From NCBI GenBank assembly GCA_029298735.1, contig JANSLP010000035.1:1-64000 (forward strand): a DNA stretch of 64,000 nt, in the 5' to 3' direction. The notes beneath the pieces were generated by a model. It had not been told where the DNA came from, did no database searches, and saw only the letters and a program-made list of their open reading frames with translations. Below are positions 43,329-55,400 of the stretch, one piece after another (position 1 is the first letter of the stretch; each line of letters opens with the position of its first letter). The translations under genes and the position numbers were made by a program. Source of the DNA: Ophiostoma sp. CBS 140.51 (Eukaryota > Ascomycota > Sordariomycetes > Ophiostomatales > Ophiostomataceae).

Positions 43329-45219
43329 TGTGGAGAAATTTGACGAGGAGAGAGGAGTGAGAGGAGGGGAGGGGAAGGGGGTGTATGTCTATCCTCGATC
43401 CCTGGGTCCCTCGATCTCTCGATTCGGCAGTTCGTGGCGTTCAGCCAATGCCGTTCCCCAGTCGGAAGAGGAGAAAAAAAGTAGTGGGAAGACTCAAAGA
43501 GTGGGAGAGGAGGGAGAGAGAGACAAGGGCCGCCCCGATCGGCCTGGGTCGCCCGACAGGCGGTGCCTGGATCCAAGCGTAGATCTTTGCTGGGGCGGGT
43601 CTTGAAAAATGGGAAACAGAAAAAGGAAAAAAAAAAGGAAAAAATATGACAGAAAGACCGTGAGACGTGAGAGTGAGAGAGAGTGTGTGTGTCACCCGAA
43701 CCACACGCACGTCAGAACACACACAACACACACTCAAGCAAACAGACTGTCAGACAAGAAGGGACGCCGAGGCTGTGGATGCAAGGTCTTCCTGCAGGGC
43801 AGGACGAGATGACCGCCGGTGGCACGGCAGTGTGCACACACACAGACACAGAGCCTCTTTGAGGACCAGTGCCAGTATGAGGTCAGACCCGTGGACGGCC
43901 AAGGCTGACCAGGGGCCAGACGGCAGACGGAAACCCGTGAACCGTGAACCGTGAGCAGCAGCAGCACGTTCGAAGGAAGCAAGCTCCCAGCCCACAGATC
44001 CTGGCGGGTCGGATCGCGGGTAAAAATAATGCTGGTACGTGTAGTGCAGCAGCAGAAGCACAGTAGCGGCTAAGTGGAAGAAATGAGATGAGACTGGGGT
44101 GTGTGAGGAAAGGGGGAATCGGAGCGGGATTGGAGATTGGATTGGATGAGAGTGAGCGAGAGCGAACGATTGGGGCAGGCAAAGGAAAAGCAAAACAGAA
44201 CGGAAGAGGAGGGGAAAACTGGGCTTGTCGGGCAGGCGATCCCGACTTTTGTTGAAAGATGGCGGAGGGGGTGAGCGACGAGGGATAAGGAGGATGGGAC
44301 GATGGCGGATGGAGAACGGGAATTTTTTCTTTGGATGGAACGTGAGGAAGCGAGAAAGGAGAGAAAAAAAAGCGAGGCTTGAGAGAAAGGGGGCGCACAC
44401 AGTTGGTGACTGGGGAAGAGAAAAAGGAAAAGCGAGCGGAGAGGGGGGCCCGCAGTTGTATTTTGGGGGAGATTTTTGTGGGCTGCGGGCTCGGACTAGC
44501 CTTTGCTCGGCGCTGGTTTTGAGAGAAGGCACGACCGGAGAGGCTGCGCGAACGGGCAGGAAGTACGAGAGAAAGAGGGAAGGCAAAGCCTATTGTTTTA
44601 ACGGCGGTAGGCAGGGACACTTGGCAGGAAATGTCCCGTGAATCAAGAGGCAGGAAGGAGCCGAGACGGGGTGACGAGGGGAAATAGGAAAGAACGACAG
44701 TCAGTGGTGTCGGAGTATATGCCCGAGCTTTGTCAAAGAAGGCATAAAAGGCACAGAAAGAGACAAAAGACACTCAAATTGGACTGGCCAGAGTCAGCCC
44801 CATGGACGCCACGGCGGGCCTACCCTTCACTTCAATCACCTTTAAAAGAGGTGGTCAGTACCCGGTTTGCATTCCATTGTCGCCATCGGCCTAATTGATT
44901 GCGACTGTCGATTTTCGGGTGAGCTTTGACAGTGCGGGGACCGAGTATTAAGGCCCTACTGAGTATATTACAGCAAGCCTTCTAAGGCTGATAGCGGGCA
45001 AATTTACAGCCCCCAAACGACGGCACTTCACTTGACAGCCACCAATGTGACATGAATCCAGATAATACTGAAAGAACACGGAGAAGTCAACAATCAATTG
45101 TGGTTTGAATTGATCTTTCGTAATCACAAATATCTAAATATGCATCATAAATCAACAACCATGAGCCTGTCCAGTTTGCGTAACCAAGAAAATGCGAATA
45201 TATTCAACTCAAAAAAAAT
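43329..45219. other. Interval between a Zn2Cys6 gene and the MFS gene
   Basis: 43,329-44,700 is purine-rich on the plus strand, that is pyrimidine-rich on the coding strand of the regulator starting at 43328, so a long leader or promoter is likely. This bias explains the long minus-strand frames 43750-44586 and 43883-44773, which I do not accept as genes. A (GA)n(GT)n stretch is at about 43,670-43,692. 44,930-45,219 is the AT-rich 3' flank of the transporter gene. Confidence 0.55.
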
Positions 45220-46881
45220 CTAAACAGCAGTGACAACTCCATTATTAGCAGGTGCAGGACTCTGGGCTGCCGACGATGAAGCTGTGCCGTCCTCTTTTCG
45301 CCTACCACTGGCCGAGATATCTTCTTCCTCTTCCTCGTTGCGCTCATACTTGCCCACGGGAAAGTAGCGCTGGGCCACGGGCACCATCATAATGGTGACA
45401 ATCTGCAGGGCGAGGAAGACGGCCGTGATCTTGTAGCCAATGTGAAAGTACGGCGCCTCACCCGTGTTGAAGGTAAGCAGCGGCAGCCAGGCTACAAAGA
45501 CGTAGGCAATGGTGTCGGTCAAGGCAATGACGAGGGCGCGGTGCAGGTAGTTGTACCCTAGCACCTCGGTAATGAATGTCATGTAGACACCCGCTGTGCC
45601 TGTCGTGAGGTATGTCAAGAAGAAGCCGGCCAGGATGGCCGGGATGTTGGGGTCGGCAGCATGCTCATGCGTCACGGTGACGGACAGAATGATGGCACCA
45701 ATCAGCGACATGGACGCACCCCAGACGATAATGGGCCAGCGTGTCCGAAAGCCGTCACTGGTCCAGGCAAAGACGAGCGTGAAAAAAACAAGAATGCCGA
45801 AGCCGGCGGTGGGGATCAGGTTGACTTTCTCGACCGAGTACTTGCCAGTGGCCTTGAGCCACACATTAAAGTACGAGTATACACGCGTGGCCTGGATGTA
45901 GCAGACAAATGACACGGTAAAAAGATAGACAGGCCACTCCCGAAACAGTTCAATGACTGTGCGTACGGTCAGACGGCCTCGTGCACGGCGGCCGACGCTC
46001 TGCATGCGCTCAATGGCCCGCTGCTTTTCATGTGGCTTGAGCCAACGGGCACGAGTCGTGGTTGGGCTGTTGGGGATGGCAAAGAAGCCATACAGCGCAA
46101 TGGGCACGCCAATGATGCCGTCAAATATGAACAGCCAGCGCCAAGCGGCGACGCCGTGTACGCCGTTCATGTGTGTGTAGAGGGCCGCCTGCAGGTAGCC
46201 ACTGAACATTTGAGCGATGCTCGACGAGGCCTGGTAGATGCAGGCACGCTTGCCCTGCTCTTCGGGGAGATACCAGTTGCCGAGCAGGGTCATGATGCCC
46301 GGGTACGCCGAGGCCTCGAGCAAGCCGATAAAGAAGCGCAGGATGTAGACGGTGGTGATGTTTTTGGAGCCGGCCATGCCAATGACCAGCAGACTCCACG
46401 TCAGCTCGAGAGCAGGCAGCCATATACTGGGCGGCACATAAGTGGCCATGATGATTTGTGAGGGGATCTGGCCAATGATGTAACCAATGGTCCAGTATGT
46501 GGTGAGGTAGTTGAGGTCGTTGCCGGCCATGTGCAGGTCCTCCTTCATGCCCGAGACGTAGGCATTGGACACGTTGGTCTGGTCGAGGTACTTGACAAAG
46601 TAGGCGAGACAGACATAGCTTAGGATAAACCAATCGATCTTGGCAATCAGGCGGCGGTCCTCGGGCGATTTGTCGAGCGAGTCCCAGACGATACCAGCGA
46701 GACGCTGACGCCGGGAGTGTGGTTGTGAGGCGGGGGGAGGAGTTGAGAGCGTGGAGGAAGAATGCGGAAAGCCATTGTCGTTTTCGTCGTTCTCGGCTCT
46801 GGGCAAGCCTTGATGAGACGAGGTTGTTGTGTCTTCGGCCATGGCCTCGGTTGAGTCGACGGCCATTTCCTTTTCGGCCAT
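45220..46881 (-). CDS. MFS anion:cation symporter (Liz1/Fen2/Dal5-like transporter)
   Basis: 553-aa membrane protein with about twelve hydrophobic segments and hydrophilic termini. Sequence such as KIDWFILSYVCLAYFVKYLD, QTNVSNAYVSGMKEDL, YIIGQIPSQIIM and RFFIGLLEASAYPGI is characteristic of the fungal anion:cation symporter family, which includes pantothenate carriers Fen2/Liz1, the allantoate carrier Dal5 and the sulfonate carrier Seo1. These take up organic anions with protons at the plasma membrane. Family membership is clear; the substrate is not. I chose MAEKEM at 46881 because it directly precedes the acidic, Ser-rich tail typical of the family. The frame stays open upstream to 47349, but those 156 codons are Arg/Ser-rich and look like translated leader. 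The C-terminus is Glu-rich then Ala/Ser-rich. No intron. Divergent from a flavin monooxygenase gene about 3 kb away. Confidence 0.9.
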   Translation of the reverse strand: MAEKEMAVDSTEAMAEDTTTSSHQGLPRAENDENDNGFPHSSSTLSTPPPASQPHSRRQRLAGIVWDSLDKSPEDRRLIAKIDWFILSYVCLAYFVKYLDQTNVSNAYVSGMKEDLHMAGNDLNYLTTYWTIGYIIGQIPSQIIMATYVPPSIWLPALELTWSLLVIGMAGSKNITTVYILRFFIGLLEASAYPGIMTLLGNWYLPEEQGKRACIYQASSSIAQMFSGYLQAALYTHMNGVHGVAAWRWLFIFDGIIGVPIALYGFFAIPNSPTTTRARWLKPHEKQRAIERMQSVGRRARGRLTVRTVIELFREWPVYLFTVSFVCYIQATRVYSYFNVWLKATGKYSVEKVNLIPTAGFGILVFFTLVFAWTSDGFRTRWPIIVWGASMSLIGAIILSVTVTHEHAADPNIPAILAGFFLTYLTTGTAGVYMTFITEVLGYNYLHRALVIALTDTIAYVFVAWLPLLTFNTGEAPYFHIGYKITAVFLALQIVTIMMVPVAQRYFPVGKYERNEEEEEDISASGRRKEDGTASSSAAQSPAPANNGVVTAV

Positions 46882-49800
46882 CACGAGGGAGAGAGATAGG
46901 AGGAAGAGAAGGCGAGACCGAGAGGATAACTGCCGTCGAAGATCAACGTTTGTGCAACGTCGTCGTCGAGCCTGCTTCAACTGCCCATTCTTCAGCAGGA
47001 AGCCGACGTCAGGGCGCTGGCACACAATGCCGCGTGTCGTGTCTCGGTTGACTGCCGATGCACGATGCACGATGAGCCGACGACCGAAACACTGCGTCGT
47101 CGTTGTCGTCGTTGAGAGGCACGGCTGCAGACCGTGAATCCCGTCAATCTCGCGATTGTCGATTTGTCGATGTCGATTGTTTCTTCTCACACCCCTGTCC
47201 AACTTACGATCGCGGCAGTTGTGTGGACAATCCGGGAAGGTAAAAAAAAACGTGCTCAGCGGCAATGGGCCACAAGCGAGGAATGATGTGCGCGGATCGT
47301 CGATCGTTTCAAAAAAAAAGACCCAAAAACCGAATCGCAAAGAACCCAAAAAGACCCAAGAAAAAAAAACGTCACCAGGCGCTGTAGGGAGATAGGCTAG
47401 CGATGCCGCTACTGCTCTTTCCCTCCGTCCTGGGTCGCCTAGTGCGTTGAAGATGAGGGGCGCAAAGCGAGGCTAGAGGGGCCCAGACCACCGGTTGAGT
47501 GCTTTGGGAAGAACAAAGGGAATGATTTTCGAGATTTTGCAGCTGAATAAAGAAGGAGCCAAGAAGCACCAGTGAAAGTCTTCGTAATTCGACCTCGGAA
47601 AAGAGTCGAAAGATCTTGCGAGGAAGGAGCGATGCAACATGCAAGAGTTGTAAGAGATGCAGGATGGAAAGAACGAGAGATTGAACGTCAAAAGAAGCCC
47701 CAAAACAAACCTCTGCCCCTTCTCTTCTTATATCTCGCCAGCCAGGACAAAAAGACAAAAAGCGGTCAACTTCTGTTGTCATTTCCCGCTGCCACGCTGT
47801 CGACGCCTTTGCAAGCCCCCTCTTAGTTGGCTGGCACTTTTTTCCTCCCTCGCGACCCCCATTTCGATTTTTCAAGTGGCCCGCTTGCCTCGTTTCGTCC
47901 ACCACGCATTTCGTTTCCTGGTCGTTTCTTTGTGTCTTTCTGTGGTTTTCTGCGTGTCGTTTCTCGTATTTTCCTGCTTCCCTGCTTTGCCTGCGTTTGC
48001 TTGCGTTTGCTTGCGTTTTTTGACCCCCAACTGTCGTCCATGTCCGTCCATGTCGTCCGGATGAGACCCTCTGAGCCCTTTTTTTGTCAGTTCTCTTGTC
48101 AATTCTCCGTTTTCTCGTTATCCCACGTCGTTGCCTGCCGACGGGACGAGCCATCCGGCCCCCCTTGCTGTCCCATTGTTGTCCGGATTTGCAACCTCTG
48201 TCTTGGCACGAACCAAACTTTTGGTTCTGTTTTCTGACCTCTGGCCACACACTAGTCATGGTCGAGTCACTTTTCCTCCCTCTCCTCCCTTTTCCTCGCT
48301 TCTCTCCGCAACCATCAGACTGTCCATGTTTCCTGCAAATGTGTCGACTCCACCAAATCAAAGGGCTTCCCTGCTTTCCTTGAAGCCGGGACCCGGACGA
48401 CGTCGCATGGAGTGCCGGATTTGTTCCCCATTGCCGCAACTTTGCAGCAGTCGTCAACATCCTGCTGGATGCCTGATTGGTTCGCGGGTGCCGGGGGAAT
48501 CGCCGTTTTTTGCGTGGGGGCAAGAGGGGGAATATTGGGAAAGGGAAGCACAGACGAAAGGTGTGAGCAAGAGATATGAAAACGTAGTTTGAATATTGGT
48601 GAGAGGATATGGGAAGAACAAGAGATGATTAATGTGTCAAGAAGAGGACACAAAAAAGACGAAAAGGAGGCACCTCTTGCCTTATATTTTCGCTTCCCTT
48701 CGCCCTGTTGGCAAGAAGTGTCTCAAACAGAAGTGTGCGATCGGGATGGAGCCCCGACGAAAAAGCGCAAAAGCGTAGTTCATTTTTCAACAAGCGTATT
48801 TTTTGGAGTTTTGCAACTGCACTTGCAACTCAGTTGCACTTTAAGCGAAATTCATCTCCAAAAACGACGGCGGTGGGCCTGTCCGCTGGAGAGCACTTCA
48901 TCCCGCTACAGCACGACGTACAGTAGCTTACTCAAAACTGGCCATAATCCGTACTGAGAAGAGGACAATCATTAATACGGGCACTGGCAAAGTGCGGAAC
49001 TACGATACGACCTTCATCTCAGTAAACGATACTGAACGACGTCAGACCAGTCGCTCTTGCTGTCCGCAGAGTTCTTTCCCAAAAGTCGCTTGTGCATCCC
49101 TTCCCAGGCTACCGGTCGCGCGGGGTGGGTCTGTCCGCCGGAGGAAGAGGCCAAGCGTGCAGAAATGACAGACAGGAAGGAACGAACGAGACAAAAAAGA
49201 ACCCAAGAGAAGAAAGAGAAAGACCCTGGCTCTTGAGACAATGCCTTCTTTTCGGCACTGAACGTGCCGGTCAAAGCCACGGAGAAACAGCCACGAGGGT
49301 AGAGGGCCCGCGATAACGCCTGCAGGTTCCGTCATGACGCTCTTGGTGCTTTCGCTATCGATCGGGATGCAGTGGCCGCGCCTTGAGACTAGACTTTAAA
49401 AAAAGAGAGACAAGCAACAAAACCTGGGGCACTGGCGCAAGTCTAAACCTCGATTGCAGGACCAAAGCGCAAGTTGTCGCGATCGTTGCTGGGAATAGAA
49501 GACTATTACAGTGACGCCTACCCGAACGTATCTGCCGAGACCATGGAGGGACGTAGATGATGGAATACAAAATGCATCTCTGAAGTGTCATTGCTTGGCC
49601 TCTTGTCTTCTTTCCTTATTATTCGTTGCCAGTCGTTCTTGCCCTCTTAGCGATCCTGCCATTGTGTAGTCGAGTGTAACTGTCACTCGGTCTTGCCTGC
49701 TCTTTTGCTCTGTGATAGCGGGGATCTTAGCCCGCGTCGTTCTTTCCCTCTTTGTCCACCCCATCTCCAAGATCCCCAGAGAGATTATCAGACTATTATT

Positions 49801-49956
49801 TGTACAGCCTGCCCTCCCATTTTCTGAATTTCCTTTTCCTATTTCCACTTGCATCTGCAACAGGCCGTCTGCAACAGCAAATCCTTCGTCACATCCTGTA
49901 CCCGATCCCTGCCGTCACCCAACTTTTGGTCGTGGGCAGCGGCGGCCCTGGTCAAC
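46882..49956. other. 3.1-kb divergent interval between MFS and monooxygenase genes
   Basis: The left part (46,882-47,390) is pyrimidine-rich on the minus strand and is probably the transporter leader. 47,700-48,400 and 49,600-49,900 are pyrimidine-rich on the plus strand, toward the monooxygenase. A 10-bp tandem repeat (47991-48020) and an inverted CCAAT (near 48,475) are present. The 383-codon minus-strand frame 47372-48523 is Arg/Lys/Gln-rich and is best explained by composition. No gene supported. Confidence 0.5.
47991..48020. repeat. 10-bp tandem repeat, three copies
   Basis: A TTGCGTTTGC unit occurs about three times (first copy begins CTG, last ends TTT) in pyrimidine-rich intergenic DNA. 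Confidence 0.75.
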
Positions 49957-51915
49957 ATGCCGCGGGATACAATGTTTGTGGCCGACGATGAGCCTTTAAA
50001 TCCTCATCCGCCAATAAAGGTGAGTCTTGACTAGTTGGAAGTATGGTTTTGCTTTGGTGTCTAACACTATAGGTCATCATCGTCGGCGCTGGTCTTGGTG
50101 GCATCATCACGGCCATCCTACTTTCTTACAAAGTCCCAAATCTCGAGTACACAATCTTTGATCGGCAAGATCGTATTGTAAGTGAACTGGAGATGCTGAC
50201 TTGGAAATACTGTGTGCAACCCCAATATAGACGTTGGCTAACCTTTCAGGGTGGAACATGGGCTGCCAACATCTACCCTGGTGTGCGTTGTGACATCCCA
50301 TCACATTGTTACCGTATGTCACTATATTCATTGTTGTGTCTTTTCAAGCGAAGCTTGATCTCCTAACACTGCTATAGAGGCAACTTTTGCTCCCAACCCC
50401 AACTGGTCCGAGTACTACTCAGCTGGCTCCGAGATCCGTGCATACTACGAGAAGCTCGTCGACGACTATGGCCTACGATCCCACATTCGCCTTCGGCACG
50501 AGCTCCTGTCTGCCAGCTGGCGTGACGGCGATGCTGTTTGGGATCTGCTCATAAAGGACCTAACTACGGACACAACCTTCCACGAGACTACACCGTTCTT
50601 TATCAACTCCCAAGGACGCTTAAGTTTGCCCAAGTTGCCCGGCATTCCTGGCCTGGCGGACACTTTTACTGGTACACTTGTCCACACGGCTGCTTGGGAC
50701 CCAAGCATCGATTTGACTGGTAAGCGTGTTGCCGTGATTGGCAATGGGTCCAGTGGCCAGCAGATCCTGCCTCTGATATCACCACACACCGCTCATGTCG
50801 ACCACTACGTCCGCTCGCGCGTATGGATCACACCAACGTTCCAAAAAAACCTCGTCGAAGCCACGGGTGACAACCCAGGCGCCCACCAATACACGGATGA
50901 CGAAAAGGCCGGCTTTGCCGCCGACCCAGCAGCCTACTTGGCCTATCGTCGTACCATTGAAGCCAACTTGCACACCAAGTTCCAGCGCAACGTGATCGGA
51001 AGCCCCGAGAATGAGGCTTTGCGTGCAGCCTGCATCGAGACCATGCGCCAGCGTCTAGGAGGCAGCCAGGAGTGGCTGGACCGCTTGGTCCCAGACTTTG
51101 CCCCCGGCTGCAAACGTCTGACACCCGCGCCAGGCTACCTTGAAACCATTGTCAAGGGCGATAAAGACGGTCGTGTGACCTATATTGACACGCCCATCGT
51201 ATCCGCCACGGCAACAGGACTCGTCACGGCCGACGGTGTCGAGCGGCCCGTCGATGTGATTATTGCCGCCACAGGCTTTGTCAACGGATTCGTGCCACAT
51301 TTTCCCATTGTGGGCCGCAATGGTGTCGACCTTCATCAAGACTGGTCTGCTGGTGGCGCCACGGGCTACCCAGAAACCTATTTCGGCGTCATGGCGCCGG
51401 ACATGCCCAACTACTTTTGTGTGCTTCAGGCCCAGGGAAACGGCGGCGGCGGGTCCATCCCGCTGCAGGTGGAGCTATCGGCGACGTACATTGCCAAAGT
51501 GCTGCGTAAGATGCAGCTGCAGCAGTACCGCAGCATCACGCCGAGCCGGGAGGCAACCGAAGACTTTAATGCTTATTGTTTGGGCCATTTTCTAGACAAA
51601 GTAGTCAGTGACAATTGCAGCTCATGGCTCAAGGCGCCAAAGAACCCGGGTGACGAAAAAGAAAGTGGGCGTACACTTGTGTGGTGGCCTGGATCGGGGC
51701 ATCACCGCATCCAGGTGTGCATGGACCCGCGCTGGGAGGACTTTGAGTTTGAGCGGAGCCGGTCACCACAAGCACAGCGCAACCGGTACCACTACTTTGG
51801 CAATGGGTGGACGACGATTGAGCGGGATGCTGGCAGCACTGAAGAGTTGACAGGGTATCTGTATGAGGTCAGGGCTGCGGACTTGCGGTCACTGCACGAA
51901 CGGTGGTATGAGTAG
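49957..51915 (+). CDS. Baeyer-Villiger-type flavin monooxygenase, three introns
   Basis: Exons 49957-50019, 50073-50177, 50250-50313 and 50378-51915 give 589 aa. Introns are 53, 72 and 64 nt with GTGAGT, GTAAGT and GTATGT donors and CTAAC branches; the third splits a Gln codon. Fingerprints: FAD-binding VIIVGAGLGG (22-31), GGTWAANIYPGVRCDIPSH (57-75), the Baeyer-Villiger signature FTGTLVHTAAWD (174-185; FxGxxxHxxxW then Asp), and a second NADPH-binding Rossmann GNGSSG (199-204). Late motifs ATGFVNGF and PNYFCVLQAQGN fit the family. Such class B monooxygenases insert oxygen next to a carbonyl, making esters or lactones from ketones, in catabolism or secondary metabolism. The substrate is unknown. 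The first exon is only 21 codons; ATG 49972 inside it is an alternative start. Neighbours are a divergent anion transporter and, farther, two zinc-cluster regulators. Confidence 0.9.
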
Positions 51916-52449
51916 TGACAAGAAAAGGATGAGAAGGGTGAGATGATGATCATAATGAATAATGAATATTAACGTCAATCCAATTCAAGACAATAAATAT
52001 AAAAAGTAAACATGAACATAAACATGAAAATACAAAAAAAGGAGTAGTGGTACATTAAAAAAAAAGTAATAAAAAACGTATACAGAGCCTAGACATCACA
52101 AAGTTTGACCACCCTCTTTTTGTCGGCCCAGACCAGAAAACGCCAGCCATCAATGAAACGCCGTTCTGTAATAAATCAAGCAAATAAAAATTAGACGCTG
52201 TCCCGCGGGCCGTCCATCGGTCCCTTGATAAACACCAGCAGCTAGATCCGGGAAAAAAATACAAGGACGATACTCCCAAAATCAAAACAAGACCGCAATT
52301 ATACACTCCTTCGTAAATAAATGTTGAAAACAAGTATGACAAAGGAAAATGGATGTATAAAGAGCGGAAAGGAAGAGGTCAGAGATGAGACTCTTCGTAA
52401 TGATGACGCAAAATGCATAAAGCAGATTCTCCTCTATATTGTAGTATCA
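51916..52449. terminator. Convergent AT-rich 3' flanks
   Basis: The monooxygenase (+) and the 1432-aa gene (-) converge. The sequence is AT-rich, with AATAAATAT-type signals near 51,990-52,000 and several A-runs. No coding signal seen. Confidence 0.6.
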
Positions 52450-55400
52450 TCACAGATTCACGGCATCGCCATCCTCGTGGATCTTGAAGCCAATGCCTGC
52501 GTCATTGTCGTGGTCACGCTTGATGGTGTTGTCTTGGCCGTGCTGATGCACGTGCGTAACGCTGGTCTTGGCCAGGCGCCACGACCGCCGCGTGCTGGGA
52601 TACTCGCTGGGCTGGCTACTAAGGTCCGAGTGATGCTCCTCTTCTTGCAGCTCGTTTGGCTGCTGCTCGTGTTGTTGTTCTGACTGAATTTGCTGCTGCT
52701 GCTGCTGCTGCTGCTGTTGATGTTGGTGCTCGTCTTCATCGGCAATGTTGTCCTCAAACAACGACAGCGACAGTGGGTCCATGTTTTCGTCATCAGACAT
52801 ACTCTCATCTTCGTCGTCTTCTTGGCTGTCTTGTGTACTGCCACGGTTGTCATGGTGGTGATGGTGATGGCCGCCAAACGTATGTCCAATGTAGTCTTCG
52901 TCATCGTCATCTTCGTCATCCTCATCGTTGATGTCGTGGTTGTGGTCGTGGTCGTGGTCGTAATCGGTTTCGATGCCCGGCCGCGGCTGGTCTTTGGGGA
53001 GGAGCTGGCCGTGTGGCGGGCGGCCTTGCTCCTGGAGATAGAAATGGTCGTGCTCGCGGTGGTTTTGAGCAACGTACTCGTCCAAGCCCAGCATGTCTTG
53101 CTCGTCTTCGTACACTTCAATGTCATCCTCTTCGTCGTCGTCTTCGTCGTCGTCGTCGATTTTGTCGCCATCTTGTGTCATGGGGAAGTCAAAGTCGTCG
53201 ACGTCGTCACTGTCGTACGCAGCCATGATCATGTCGTCGTCATCATAATATTGCTGAGCACCATTGCCCAGACCCATGACAGAAGGCATGGGACCCCGGC
53301 TGCCGTGCCGGCTGTTCCGCAGGTACCGCTGTTCATTCTCATGGCGGTGCTGCCGCTGCCGCTTGTTGCGTCGGCCACTACCACTGGCAATGGAGGACGC
53401 GGACGTGGGAGGGTGGTCTGCAGCGGTCGTGCTGTACGGCGTCGCGTAGGCAAACGGTGTAGTCCCACGAACACGCTGTTGAGGGTGCTGTTGGCGGTGT
53501 TGGCGCATTTCTTGCTGGAGTTGCTGCTGCTCTTCAGCAGGTACGGCCCACATGGCTGTAGGGCCAGGTCCCGGTGTGGCGCTCGGGCTTCGGCTGTACC
53601 GCGGCGTGTTACGCGGCCAGAAACCACCGAAGCTAGGAGAGCGTGTGCTGCGACGGCGGCTGCGTTTGTTGACACCAGAAGACACAGGGGGTGCCACGGA
53701 AGCCGAGGCAGCAGCGTGGTTGCTGCCTGCAGAGTTGATCCGGCGTCTGCTGACTGCACCAGATGATGCACCCCGCATCATAACAGGGCTGGCCGCCTGC
53801 TGGGGCACAGGCACAGAAGTTGTGCGAATGGGAGGCGGAACGCGCCGGGAGCCGGATGCCAAAGACGACGAGAAGAACGGCGACAAGGACCGACGCAAAG
53901 TGATAGGTGCCGAAGGACTACCAGCTCTGGGTGCCATCTGGTGCAGGTGCGGTTGTTGCTGAAGGCGGTGCTGCATAGGCGACTGCGCGACAGTAAAGAA
54001 CTGCTCAGACGAACCGGATGTGCCGATAGAAACGGAATGGGAGCGTCCAGTTGCAGCGACGGGAATAGGGACCGGTGCTGGTGCTGCCATTGACGGATAG
54101 GAAGCACGGTGCGGTGTCTGACCACGTGCATGGCTCATCGGTGTTGTGCCACGGCTGAAAGGTGAGGGTGAAGGACGACCCATGCGGCTTGAGGACAAGA
54201 GGGGCGAAGAAGAGGCAGACGAAGACGATCCAGAGGTCGATGCTGTTGGTGGTTCGTCCAGCTTGCTGTCCCATGCCCAACATGCGTCGTCAATGCCGAA
54301 ACTGTTGTCGCCAAGGTCAACCTGCACCTGGGGCAGCTCGCGAAGTTGCTGCCATGAACACCCGTGAGTGTACGCATGGCGGTTTTGCAGGTAGGCGTCA
54401 GGCTGTGTGACATAGAGACGGTGCCCACCGGATGCCTTCATAACGACACTGGTAGTCATAAAACTAGCATCCCAGATGGCTGGCGTCAGCATTTCTGAGC
54501 GTGTAAGAAAGCGCAGGCGTGGGTCCTTGTGGACCTTACGCAAAGGAACCCACGACTGCTGCACACCCAAAAACTGTGAGAAGGCGGATGCGGACGAAGA
54601 AGTGCGACGTTGACGACGAGTCTCGACGGTGTCATGCAAGGACATCATCCGCAAAATAGGCCCAAAGGCAGTGGCCATGGCCATCTGCAGGCTGCGGGCA
54701 TCGGCACCTCGAACCGTCAGCGTCTGGACAAGGCCGCGGCTGCGTAGGCGACGGTCAATGTTGCGGCCGGGCGTGCATGCTTTAGGCAGCAGCCGGGGTG
54801 TATCCGCCCGTTGAGCGGGCTGTGTCCATTCATCGTCACCGTCAGCATTGCCGCTGCTCGATGAGGCAACTCCAGCCTGTCTTCGCTGAGCCGCCGCTGC
54901 CGCTGCTACGGCGTCAGTCGCACCAAACTGGACGGCTTCTACCCAAACACCCTTAAGAGGGAACGGTAGGAAGACGACCTCGAGAAGCCAGGGCCGTGAA
55001 GCTGAAGGGAGAGCCTGCTGCTGTAAGAGGCTGACGTGCTCTTGGAGTGCTTGAAGTTGGCTCAGGATGGCCGGGTCTGTCACGAGGGACGGCCTCGATG
55101 TACGACTGTTGATGCTCGTCGTTGTCGATAGTGGTGCACCAGATGCAGACGTTGACACGATGCTCGCTGTCACGGTGGCCGCATCGTTGTCATTGCTGAT
55201 GTGGTACCGTTCGAATTCGTCAATGCGAGATTCGAGCTCGGTCACACGAAGGTCCATTTGATCGTGGCGCTCGAGGCATTCTTCGTGAGCCTGTGTGGCA
55301 GCAAAGGAGGCTGAAACCGAGGATGCTTCCCCAGAAAACGACGGGTTCTCGAGCTTGTTGAGGCGAGCTTCATGCGCCTGTACAGCATTCGTCAAACTTT

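Noticed and set aside
43750..44773. Two overlapping minus-strand frames of 278 and 296 codons
   Set aside because: Ser/Pro/Leu/Phe-rich products in two frames of the same pyrimidine-rich leader upstream of the regulator starting at 43328; no folded-protein signal.
47372..48523. 383-codon minus-strand frame
   Set aside because: Arg/Lys/Gln/Gly-rich without any domain; arises from a pyrimidine-rich plus strand with few stops on the complement.
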